DNA from: Gammaproteobacteria bacterium
GTDB lineage: Bacteria > Pseudomonadota > Gammaproteobacteria > Burkholderiales > Rhodocyclaceae
Direction of reading: 5' to 3'
DNA: 64,000 bases
Assembly: GCA_018819515.1 (NCBI GenBank)
Contig: JAHJPX010000010.1
Span: 9,642 to 73,641, forward strand
Part shown: one piece after another, positions 57,384 to 64,000 of the stretch
How the letters are laid out: each line of letters begins with the position of its first letter
How positions within the stretch are numbered: the stretch's first letter is position 1
The notes under the pieces: generated by a model
Told to the model about the DNA's origin: nothing
What the model saw: only the letters and a program-made list of their open reading frames with translations
Database searches by the model: none
Translations under genes and position numbers: made by a program

Positions 57384-57986
57384 ATGGCAAAAGTGGCCGG
57401 CGAGCAGTGCCGCTGTTTCTTCGCTGTCTGGCCCGATGCGGTCGCGGCCACGGCGCTGTACGAACTCGGGCGGCAGGCGCAGGCGGATTGCGGTGGGAGG
57501 CCGATGCGCCGCGACACACTCCACATCACACTCGCCTTTCTCGGCGACATCGAGGCCGGTCGCGTCGCCGACGCGAAGCGCGTTGCCGAAACGATCGTCG
57601 TGTCGCCTTTCGACTTGATGCTCGACAGGCTCGGCTACTGGCGGCACAACCGGATTCTCTGGGCGGGTGGCGTGTCGTCGCGGCTGACTTTTCCGAAGGG
57701 CACAGGACGCCACGAAGTGGCGGTCCCGAGCAACGCGAGGGATGGGGCGCAGCCCCACACTTTTCTCGCAGAGGCGCTGGGCGACGGCTTGCGCGCCGCG
57801 GGCTTCGCGCTCGACGCGCGGCCTTTCGTCGCCCACTTGACCCTGCTGCGCGACGCGCATTGCACGCAGGTGCTGCCGCTACCGCAGCCGGTCGTCTGGC
57901 CGGTGCGCGAATTCGTGCTCGCTCAATCGCGCCTGTCGCGTGATGGTGCGCGCTATGACATCGTAGGCCGCTGGCCGTTGCGCTAG
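57384..57986 (+). CDS. thpR: RNA 2',3'-cyclic phosphodiesterase ThpR with inserted repeat peptide
   Basis: 2H-phosphoesterase that opens 2',3'-cyclic phosphates or ligates tRNA halves in vitro. 200 residues; motifs HITLAFLG and HLTLLRD are the two HxTx motifs. Residues 95-128 (beginning GVSSRLTFPKGTGRHEVAVP) are an in-frame insertion: the DNA is an extended palindromic repeat. The rest aligns with the normal family before and after it, in a loop between ILWAG and LAEALGDGLRAAGF. ATG 57384 lies 11 bases after the AacS stop. Confidence 0.9.
   Translation: MAKVAGEQCRCFFAVWPDAVAATALYELGRQAQADCGGRPMRRDTLHITLAFLGDIEAGRVADAKRVAETIVVSPFDLMLDRLGYWRHNRILWAGGVSSRLTFPKGTGRHEVAVPSNARDGAQPHTFLAEALGDGLRAAGFALDARPFVAHLTLLRDAHCTQVLPLPQPVVWPVREFVLAQSRLSRDGARYDIVGRWPLR
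57666..57767 (-). repeat. Extended palindromic repeat inside thpR, copy 20
   Basis: The + strand reads core GGCGTGTCGTCGCGGCTGAC then body ACAGGACGCCACGAAGTGGC up to the hairpin GGGGC-gca-GCCCC. Frame kept, 34 codons added. Confidence 0.9.
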
Positions 57987-58378
57987 CCCGGCTGGTTGCG
58001 CATGAAATCGGCGAGTTCGGTCAGCGCCTTGTCGAGGGCGGAGCGCAGTGGCGCGTCGTCGATGTGCTCCTCCATCGCCTGGCGCATGCAAAGCAGCCAC
58101 TGGTCGCGCTCGGCCATGCCGATGGCGAAGGGCAGGTGGCGTTGGCGCAGATGCGGGGGACCGAATTTCTCGACGTAGAGTTGCGGCCCGCCGAGCCAAC
58201 CGGTGAGGAAGAGGTAGAGCTTTTCCTCGGAGCCGGATAAATCCGCCGCGTGAAGCTTGCGCACGTCGTAGGCTTCCGGGAGCGTGTCCATCAATTCGTA
58301 GAAGCGTTTGACCAGGGCGCGCACGACCGGTTCGCCGCCGATGCGCTCGTAGGGCGTGATGCCGTCTCGGTTCATCAT
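57983..58378 (-). CDS. Truncated hemoglobin, group II
   Basis: A 131-residue 2-on-2 globin (YjbI/trHbO type): TPYERIGGEPVVRALVKRFY, FLTGWLGGPQLYVEKFGPPH, LRQRHLPFAI with the proximal His. It binds O2 or NO near terminal oxidases. ATG 58378 overlaps the glycosyltransferase stop by four bases (ATGA). The stop overlaps that of thpR, transcribed convergently. Confidence 0.92.
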   Translation of the reverse strand: MMNRDGITPYERIGGEPVVRALVKRFYELMDTLPEAYDVRKLHAADLSGSEEKLYLFLTGWLGGPQLYVEKFGPPHLRQRHLPFAIGMAERDQWLLCMRQAMEEHIDDAPLRSALDKALTELADFMRNQPG

Positions 58379-59421
58379 CGCAGCAGATCCAGCAGTGTTT
58401 TGACGGCTTGCGCGACGCCTGTTGGCTCCGGGCGGCGCGGCGCGGGCATCGCCCACAGCGCTTCGAGCGTCGGCCGCGGATCGCTGTTTTGTACTTGGTC
58501 GAGCGATATTTCGGCGGCTCGGGTGTGGATGCGCTGCCAGTCGATTAGATATTCCTGTTCCGGCCAGTCCGGCCGCCGCAGATAGAGCACCGGTACGCCG
58601 TGTACCGCGGCCTCGACGAAGGTGCCGTAGCCCGGCTTGGTGATGACCGCGTCGGAGGCGGCCAGCAGATCGTTGAAGATACCGAGGTTGCGCGACAGCG
58701 CCTGATGCGGCGACAGCCAGCGGATGTCGTGATGCCGGTCCCACTTTTCGACCGGCAGCGGAAAGTCGAATCCGCCGAGCGCCACCAGCACCCAGCGGCG
58801 TCCCCGTGGCAGGCGCAGGCGATGGGCAACCTCGGCCCGGTTCAGTTTCGCCGTCGCCGCCACGGTGCCGATTTCGCGCACGTTCGGTAACGTCGGCATC
58901 GGCATTCCGGGGGTGGTGAGCAGAAAGGCGTTGGCGCTGCTATAGGCGGCGAGGATCTGCCTGTGCACCTGTGGTGCCCAGGGCTCCCGGCGGAAGAAGT
59001 GTTTGAAGAGGTCGGCCCAGTTGAGGGAGCACATCGATACGGCTGGAATGCCGGCGGCCGCCGCGCCGGCCAGCGGGAGGTAGGAAACATTGGTGAATAC
59101 CAGGTCGGGCGCGAGTTGGGCGATGAAGTGCGCTTCGCGGCGGACGCGGTGCGGCCAGTCGGTGTGAAAGTCGCGGTAGCGCCTGGCGCTGGCAGGCAGG
59201 TCGATGTGGAGCGCATCATGCATCACGAAGCCGGTGTCACTCGCCTCGCAAATATGATCGAAGGTGCCGGCGATGCGCCGCGACAGACGCACGCGGGGCA
59301 ATCCGCTGCGGATGGTAAGGCGCAGGTCGGGCCGTGCGGCGCGCAGGGCGTTGAGCACTGGGGCGGTCTGGGCGAGATGACCCAGACCGTGGCTGGAAAT
59401 GTCGGCGAACAGGTGTGCCAT
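58375..59421 (-). CDS. MurG-like glycosyltransferase
   Basis: A 348-residue cytosolic protein with a GT-B fold pattern: N-terminal HGLGHLAQTAPVLNALRAAR, C-terminal KPGYGTFVEAAVHGVPVLYL as in MurG and MGT-type transferases. Substrate not deducible. ATG 59421 lies one base after the envZ-like gene stop at 59423. With the globin gene and the two-component genes it may form a transcription unit. Confidence 0.75.
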   Translation of the reverse strand: MAHLFADISSHGLGHLAQTAPVLNALRAARPDLRLTIRSGLPRVRLSRRIAGTFDHICEASDTGFVMHDALHIDLPASARRYRDFHTDWPHRVRREAHFIAQLAPDLVFTNVSYLPLAGAAAAGIPAVSMCSLNWADLFKHFFRREPWAPQVHRQILAAYSSANAFLLTTPGMPMPTLPNVREIGTVAATAKLNRAEVAHRLRLPRGRRWVLVALGGFDFPLPVEKWDRHHDIRWLSPHQALSRNLGIFNDLLAASDAVITKPGYGTFVEAAVHGVPVLYLRRPDWPEQEYLIDWQRIHTRAAEISLDQVQNSDPRPTLEALWAMPAPRRPEPTGVAQAVKTLLDLLR

Positions 59422-59422
59422 A

Positions 59423-60802
59423 TCAGTCGGTCGGCAGCACGATGCGGGCGATCAGCCCGCCGTCGTCCCGCGGAATCAGGTCGAATGTACCACCGTGTCC
59501 GCGCACGACGCGGTCGACGATGGCCAGACCCAGTCCGGTGCCGATTGCATCGGTGCGGGCGGTTTGCAGGCGGGTGAAAGGCAGCTTGAGCCGTTCGATT
59601 TCCGCAGGCGGAACACCGGGCCCGCGGTCGCGTACCTCGATGACGGCCCTGCCGGCCTGAACCGCCAGTGCCAGCTCAACCGGTTTGTCGGCGCCGGCAT
59701 GGCGTAGCGCGTTGTCGATCAGGTTGCCGATAGCGCGACGGATCGCCTTCGGCCGCAAAGTGCGGAGCGTTGCCCCGTCCCTCGCGCTGCTCGGGACCGC
59801 CGCGTCGCGGCGTCCAGCGTCCTTCGGAAAAGTCAGCCGTGGCGGCACGCCGCCCAGGGTCGCCGCGACGTCGTGGCCACGGCGTCGGTACTGCTCGACA
59901 AGCTCCTCGAGTAGCGCGGCGAGGTCTACGGACTCCAGCGGCTCGCCGCCGTCGGCGCGCGCGAAGTCGAGAAACTGGCCGATGCTGCGGTCCATCTCTT
60001 CGATGTCCATCGCCAATTCCTGCTGTGTCGTTTCGTCCGCGACCGACATTTCGATGCCCATGCGCAGGCGCGTCAGCGGCGTGCGCAGGTCGTGCGAAAT
60101 GCCGGCCAGAATCAGCGCGCGGTCCTCGTCGAGACGGGCGAGGTCGCTGTTCATCTGGTTGAAGTTGCGCGCCAGCAGCCGGATCTCTTCGGGCCCAGCC
60201 TCCGCCACCGGTTCGGGCCGCCTGCCGCCGCCGATTTCGGCGGCGGCGCGTTCCAGCGCCTTGAGCGGCCGGGTGACACGAAACATGACCAGCCATGCCC
60301 CGGCCAGCGCCAGCAACAGAACGGCGGCGCCCCAGCCTAGCCATTGCGTCGGCAGCTGCCGATTGAGGCGTTCCAGCGGCAAGGCCAGCCAGTAAAGATC
60401 GTCCTCGATCGCAAAACGGACGAACAGGGCCGGCTCCCCTTCACGTTCCAGCGCCAATCGTGTCTCTGGCCCCAGTCGTTCAGTCAGTCGTTCCTGCACA
60501 TTCTGCAAAAAGGAACGATGAGTCAGCGGCGCGATGTCATCGTCCGGCTCCGCCGGATAGATGTGCAGGCCTTCGCGGTCGGACAGTTCGCGCAGGAGGT
60601 CGAGGCGGGCGTCGGGTCGCGCGGCAAGCAGCGCCGTGCGGGTCAGGTTGACGACGCTGACGATCAGTTGCGAAAGCTGCCGTGCGCGCGGATCGCGCTC
60701 GTAGGTCGTGAAGATCGTATACCACGCTACCACCGACAGTAGCATCAGCGCGGCGATCATCAGGAAAGTGCGCCAAAGGAGGGTCTTCGGCAGTAGCCTC
60801 AT
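59423..60802 (-). CDS. EnvZ-like sensor histidine kinase with inserted repeat peptide
   Basis: A 459-residue membrane sensor kinase: membrane segment 1 (about 10-32), periplasmic region, segment 2 (about 155-175), HAMP, H-box ISHDLRTPLTRLRMG, then ATPase domain with NLIDNALRHAG (N-box), DRGPGVP (G1) and GTGLGLAIV (G2). Residues 316-348 (beginning GVPPRLTFPKDAGRRDAAVP) are an extended palindromic repeat inserted in frame just before the N-box helix. Kinase partner is the adjacent OmpR-type regulator. Confidence 0.92.
   Translation of the reverse strand: MRLLPKTLLWRTFLMIAALMLLSVVAWYTIFTTYERDPRARQLSQLIVSVVNLTRTALLAARPDARLDLLRELSDREGLHIYPAEPDDDIAPLTHRSFLQNVQERLTERLGPETRLALEREGEPALFVRFAIEDDLYWLALPLERLNRQLPTQWLGWGAAVLLLALAGAWLVMFRVTRPLKALERAAAEIGGGRRPEPVAEAGPEEIRLLARNFNQMNSDLARLDEDRALILAGISHDLRTPLTRLRMGIEMSVADETTQQELAMDIEEMDRSIGQFLDFARADGGEPLESVDLAALLEELVEQYRRRGHDVAATLGGVPPRLTFPKDAGRRDAAVPSSARDGATLRTLRPKAIRRAIGNLIDNALRHAGADKPVELALAVQAGRAVIEVRDRGPGVPPAEIERLKLPFTRLQTARTDAIGTGLGLAIVDRVVRGHGGTFDLIPRDDGGLIARIVLPTD
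59757..59857 (+). repeat. Extended palindromic repeat inside the kinase gene, copy 21
   Basis: Core at 59827-59857 (GAAAAGTCAGCCGTGGCGGC then ACGCCGCC), body on its left. The kinase reads it on minus with the same frame as the copy in thpR. Confidence 0.9.
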
Positions 60803-61548
60803 TCGTGCTTCTTGCCGTCGGGAACAAACACGTAGCCGAAGCCCCAGACCGTCTGGATATAACGCGGTTTGGCCGCATCGTCCTCGACCAGCTTGCGCAG
60901 ACGCGAGACCTGGACGTCGATGGAGCGGTCGAACACGTCGTACTCGCGGCCGCGCGCCAGTTCCATCAGCTTGTCGCGCGACAGCGGCTTGCGCGGATGC
61001 TCGACCAGCACCTTGAACAGCGCGAACTCGCCGGTGGTGAGCGTGCTGACGTTGTCGCCGCGGGTCAGCTCGCGCGTCCCGAGGTTGATCGTCACACTGC
61101 CGAAGCTGACCATTTCCTCGGTCTGCGCGGGCGCGCCCGGCGGCGGTGGCGCAGCGCGACGACGCAGCACGGCATGGATGCGCGCGACCAGTTCGCGGGG
61201 GTTGAACGGCTTGGGCAGGTAGTCGTCGGCGCCCATTTCGAGTCCGACGATGCGGTCCACCTCGTCGCCCTTGGCAGTCAGCATGATGATCGCCACGTCA
61301 TTGCCGGCATCCTTGCCATGGCCGCGCAGGCGTCGGCAGATCGACAGGCCGTCTTCGCCCGGCATCATCAGGTCGAGCACGATCAGGTCATAGAGTTCGC
61401 GGGCCAGCGCGCGGTCCATGGCCTCGCTGTTTTCCACCGCCTTGACCAGAAAGCCCTGTTCGCGCAAATAGCGGTCGAGCAACTGGCGCAAACGCAGGTC
61501 ATCGTCGACGACGAGAATTTTGTGCAACTTGTCTTGTTGGTCCGTCAT
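60799..61548 (-). CDS. ompR: OmpR-type response regulator
   Basis: A 249-residue response regulator: receiver domain with ILVVDDDLRLRQLL, phospho-Asp in LIVLDLMMPGEDG, K in GADDYLPKPFNPRELV; winged-helix DNA-binding domain with RSIDVQVSRLRKLVEDD and YIQTVWGFGYVF. ATG 61548 (MTDQQDKLHK) was chosen; the frame is open far upstream. The stop overlaps the kinase start by ATGA, as for ompR-envZ. Confidence 0.93.
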   Translation of the reverse strand: MTDQQDKLHKILVVDDDLRLRQLLDRYLREQGFLVKAVENSEAMDRALARELYDLIVLDLMMPGEDGLSICRRLRGHGKDAGNDVAIIMLTAKGDEVDRIVGLEMGADDYLPKPFNPRELVARIHAVLRRRAAPPPPGAPAQTEEMVSFGSVTINLGTRELTRGDNVSTLTTGEFALFKVLVEHPRKPLSRDKLMELARGREYDVFDRSIDVQVSRLRKLVEDDAAKPRYIQTVWGFGYVFVPDGKKHE

Positions 61549-61650
61549 GGCGCGAATCGTAGCCGGATCGGGCGAATTGTGCGAGAACACCTTACAAACG
61601 ATTACAAAAGCGGGGTTGCCAGAAAGCGAAAACCGCCTACGATTGCAGGC

Positions 61651-61950
61651 ATGAAAAGCCGTTCGGCCACCCTTGTCGTTGCCTGTCTGACCGCAATCAT
61701 TGCGGTGGCGCCGGCGTGCGCCGATCCGGACGAAGGCCGCATACGTCACCGCTTCCTCGATCGCAACGATCGTGTGGAAGGGACACGGGCGGAACGGATC
61801 GAACGCATCCGCGATTGGCGGAACGGCGAATCGTCGTTCCATCGCCTGTCGCCCGAAGAGCGCCGCCAGTTGCGCCACGACATCCGCGCTGCACGTGAGG
61901 GCGTCTATCGCCGCCAGCGGGCGGTGCCCGACGATCCGCCGAACCGCTAG
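61651..61950 (+). CDS. Small exported Arg-rich protein
   Basis: A 99-residue protein with a signal peptide (TLVVACLTAIIAVAPACA) and a charged helical rest, including SPEERRQLRHDIRAAREGVY, a motif seen in small periplasmic proteins near ompR-type regulators in betaproteobacteria. Function unknown. Divergent from ompR, with 102 bases between. ATG 61651 was chosen. Confidence 0.8.
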   Translation: MKSRSATLVVACLTAIIAVAPACADPDEGRIRHRFLDRNDRVEGTRAERIERIRDWRNGESSFHRLSPEERRQLRHDIRAAREGVYRRQRAVPDDPPNR

Positions 61951-61973
61951 ACGCCGCCGGGTAGAATGCGGGC

Positions 61974-62639
61974 ATGCGCCTGCTTGCCCTCGAAACCGCG
62001 ACTCACCGCTTGTCCGTAGCGCTCTGGGACGACGGCCGTCTCGTCGAACGCGCCGCCGAGTTGCCCAACGGCAGTTCCGAGTGGCTGCTTCCCAATGTTC
62101 ATGGCCTGCTCGGCGACGCCGGCATCGGGCTGGCACAGATCGACGGCATCGCCTTTGGCGCCGGGCCGGGCAGTTTCACCGGCTTGCGCCTGGCTGCGGG
62201 ATGTGCGCAGGGGCTGGCGTTTGGGCGCGACCTGCCGGTGCTCGGGATCGTCACGCTGGAAGCGCTGGCGCTGGCTTCCGGCGAGACCCGCGTGTTCGCC
62301 TGCCTGGACGCGCGCATGAATGAGGTCTACGTGGCTGCTTATGACGCCGGCGTCCAAGTGCTGCCGCCGGTCGTATGTCCGCCGGCGCTGGCGCCGCTGC
62401 CCTCGGGCGAGGGATGGGTCGGCTGCGGTGATGGGTTTGCCTCCTACGGCGCCTCGTTGCCAGGCTTCGCGCGAGTGCGCGCGGATCTACGGCCGACCGC
62501 GTCGGCCGTGGCATCCCTGGCGGCGCCCCGTTTCGCGCGCGGCGAGGGCGTTGCGCCGGCCGAGGCGGTACCGTTATATGTGCGCGACAAGGTGGCCTTT
62601 ACCACTGCGGAGAGGCTGGCGCGGGGCGGCGCAAAGTGA
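61974..62639 (+). CDS. tsaB: tRNA threonylcarbamoyladenosine synthesis protein TsaB
   Basis: Scaffold partner of TsaD in t6A37 formation on ANN-decoding tRNAs. 221 residues with LALETATHRLSVAL, GAGPGSFTGLRLAAGCAQGL and CLDARMNEVYVA. ATG 61974. Its stop overlaps the rimI GTG start. Confidence 0.95.
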   Translation: MRLLALETATHRLSVALWDDGRLVERAAELPNGSSEWLLPNVHGLLGDAGIGLAQIDGIAFGAGPGSFTGLRLAAGCAQGLAFGRDLPVLGIVTLEALALASGETRVFACLDARMNEVYVAAYDAGVQVLPPVVCPPALAPLPSGEGWVGCGDGFASYGASLPGFARVRADLRPTASAVASLAAPRFARGEGVAPAEAVPLYVRDKVAFTTAERLARGGAK

Positions 62640-63094
62640 CGACGAGGGCGATGACGAAACCACACCTCGCGCTGGTGCCTATGCGGGAAGACGACGTCGA
62701 TGTCGTGACCGGGATCGAGCAACGTGCCCATCCGTTTCCGTGGACGCGCGGAAACTTCGTCGATTCGCTGATCGCAGGGCACAGCGCCTGGGTCTTCGAG
62801 GAAGACGGGGAAATGGTCGGTTACGGCGTGTTGATGATGACGGTCGGCGAGGCCGAACTGCTCAATATCACCATCGTGCCGGAGTGTCAGCGGCGCGGTC
62901 TGGGCAGCGGACTTCTCGGTTTCATGTTCGATGCAGCGCGCGCTCACGGCGCCGCGCGCATGGTGCTCGAAGTGCGGTCGGGTAACGCGTCCGGCCTGGC
63001 GCTATATCGCCGCTTCGGCTTCGTCGAGATCGGCCGCCGCCGCGCTTACTATCGTGGTCGCGAGGACGCCGTCGTCATGGCGTGCGATTTATGA
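62636..63094 (+). CDS. rimI: Ribosomal protein S18 alanine N-acetyltransferase RimI
   Basis: GNAT acetyltransferase of about 152 residues: NITIVPECQRRGLGSGLL (acetyl-CoA loop) and VRSGNASGLALYRRFGF. Start GTG 62636 overlaps tsaB; ATG 62651 is an alternative. Order tsaB-rimI-udg is conserved. Its stop overlaps the next start as ATGA. Confidence 0.93.
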   Translation: MTTRAMTKPHLALVPMREDDVDVVTGIEQRAHPFPWTRGNFVDSLIAGHSAWVFEEDGEMVGYGVLMMTVGEAELLNITIVPECQRRGLGSGLLGFMFDAARAHGAARMVLEVRSGNASGLALYRRFGFVEIGRRRAYYRGREDAVVMACDL

Positions 63095-63819
63095 GCCGGC
63101 GTGACTCGACGCTGCGCGAGATGGGGCTGGGGCCGGTCTGGCGCTTGCGCGACCAGCCGGCCGAGGTCGCTGCCGAGGCGCCGAACGCAGGCGCCGCGCT
63201 GGACGGCGTATCGCCACGGCTGACTTTTTCCGAGTCGGCCAATGAGCGTGCCGCGGCCATCGCCACCATGGGGTGGGACGAACTGGGGGCCGCCGTTGCG
63301 GCCTGCCGTGCCTGCGCCTTGTGCGAGGCGCGCAAGCAGGCGGTGCTCGGCGTCGGCGACGTCGAGGCGGACTGGCTGTTCGTCGGCGAAGGGCCGGGCG
63401 CCGAGGAGGATGAGCGTGGTGAGCCTTTCGTCGGCCAGGCGGGCAAGCTGCTCGACGCCATGCTGGCAGCGATCGACCTGAAGCGCGGCGACAATGTCTA
63501 CATCGGCAACTCGGTGAAGTGCCGACCACCCGGCAACCGCACGCCCGAGCCGGATGAGACTGCCGCTTGCTGGCCGTACCTGGCACGGCAAATCGCGCTG
63601 ATCCGGCCGAAGCTGATCGTCGCGCTGGGGCGTCCCGCGGCACAGACGCTGCTGCAACGGGAGGTGAAGATATCGGCGTCGCGCGGGCAACTGTTCGAAC
63701 ACCAGGGCATTCCGCTCGTTATCACCTACCATCCGGCTTACTTGCTGCGCAATCTGCCCGACAAGGCCCGCGCGTGGGAGGATCTCTGTTTCATGCGTCG
63801 CACGATGAAGGGCTTGTAG
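63091..63819 (+). CDS. Uracil-DNA glycosylase, family 4-type Fe-S
   Basis: Removes uracil from DNA. 242 residues: variable N-terminus, then CRACALCEARKQAVLG (Fe-S cysteines), GEGPGAEEDERGEPFVGQAG (catalytic loop), NSVKCRPPGNRTPEPDE and TYHPAYLLRN. ATG 63091 overlaps the rimI stop. Residues 39-47 (GVSPRLTFS) in the variable linker are encoded by a palindromic repeat. Confidence 0.94.
   Translation: MSRRDSTLREMGLGPVWRLRDQPAEVAAEAPNAGAALDGVSPRLTFSESANERAAAIATMGWDELGAAVAACRACALCEARKQAVLGVGDVEADWLFVGEGPGAEEDERGEPFVGQAGKLLDAMLAAIDLKRGDNVYIGNSVKCRPPGNRTPEPDETAACWPYLARQIALIRPKLIVALGRPAAQTLLQREVKISASRGQLFEHQGIPLVITYHPAYLLRNLPDKARAWEDLCFMRRTMKGL
63205..63231 (-). repeat. Palindromic repeat core inside the glycosylase gene, copy 22
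   Basis: GGCGTATCGCCACGGCTGAC then TTTTTCC on the + strand, read in the frame GVSPRLTFS as in thpR and the kinase gene. Confidence 0.85.
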
Positions 63820-63866
63820 ATGTCACAGGGTTCCGGCGGCTCGTTGCGGGCCATTTTTTAGGTTCT

Positions 63867-64000
63867 TCACCGAACTCCGGGGAAAGCTGAGCGGATTTTG
63901 AGGAAGAAGTAGGCGTCATCGCGGAAGCCGTAGGCCATACGTTTGATCACCTTGATCTTGTTGTTGATGCCCTCGATGATATTGGTGCCCAGTGGCCAGC
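63867..64000 (-). mobile_element. ISL3-type transposase, C-terminal end, cut by the window
   Basis: The last 44 codons of a DDE transposase are visible on the minus strand: GTNIIEGINNKIKVIKRMAY then GFRDDAYFFLKIRSAFPG. NKIK...GFR.. is the ISL3-family ending. The 5' part lies beyond 64000. The sequence GGTTCTTCACCGAA around its stop might be part of an inverted repeat, which cannot be checked here. Confidence 0.85.

Overview
The window looks like the chromosome of a GC-rich betaproteobacterium, most likely of the Rhodocyclales type. This rests on gene order (hflX-hflK-hflC-DUF2065-hisZ-purA, lutA-lutC-lutB with a FadR-type regulator, ispD-ispF, tsaB-rimI-udg), on DUF1501/DUF1800 and CZB-domain proteins, and on small proteins common in that class. 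The species assignment is an inference; no rRNA or tRNA gene was seen.

Layout: 1-5818 is the hfl/hisZ/purA operon, with hflX cut by the left edge. 5868-18241 is mixed metabolism and cell envelope: enoyl-CoA hydratase, a chemoreceptor with Cache and CZB domains, DUF1015, DAHP synthase, quinone oxidoreductase, a HAD lipoprotein, a TPR membrane protein, a D,D-carboxypeptidase, and DUF3617, DsbA-like and CAP proteins. 18483-22734 is a divergent lactate-utilisation locus with two FadR-type operators and an extra small LuxR-type HTH gene. 22797-26059 holds an alanyl-tRNA editing protein, a beta-helix lipoprotein, a Cys-rich membrane protein and a 41-residue basic protein. 26161-34953 is one giant gene for cyclic beta-1,2-glucan synthase, followed by SET, TIGR02647 and S4-domain genes. 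36280-40243 is a compositionally different island: two convergently placed HEPN/Abi-like genes, divergent from a reverse transcriptase, which is a likely anti-phage module. 40472-45108 holds a lipoprotein gene bracketed by a 130-bp duplication of the mfd 3' end, then mfd. 45180-55372 has a tandem CZB protein, an alpha/beta hydrolase, a DUF1501/DUF1800 pair, the AmmeMemoRadiSam operon, ispD-ispF and an SGNH esterase. 55387-64000 has acetoacetyl-CoA synthetase, ThpR, a truncated globin, a glycosyltransferase, ompR-envZ-like regulators, tsaB, rimI, a uracil-DNA glycosylase and the tail of an ISL3-type transposase.

The strongest unexplained signal is a dispersed palindromic repeat. Its core is a GAAAAGTCAGCC head followed by a GTGGCG-loop-CGCCAC hairpin, with an optional 70-base body of further hairpins. 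I count 22 copies in 64 kb. Most lie just after stop codons, but copies also sit inside aroG, mfd (twice), the Memo-family gene, thpR, the envZ-like kinase gene and the uracil-DNA glycosylase gene without breaking the frame, and two form the C-terminal ends of proteins. The long form in two unrelated proteins is read in the same frame and gives similar peptides, much like the Rickettsia palindromic elements.

Regions of more than 300 bases without a confident gene are 38040-38512 (between the divergent defence genes), 40244-40641 (mfd fragment and repeat) and 50015-50367 (a long repeat copy and a short palindrome). Start codons were chosen by family length and ribosome-binding sites and are noted where doubtful.
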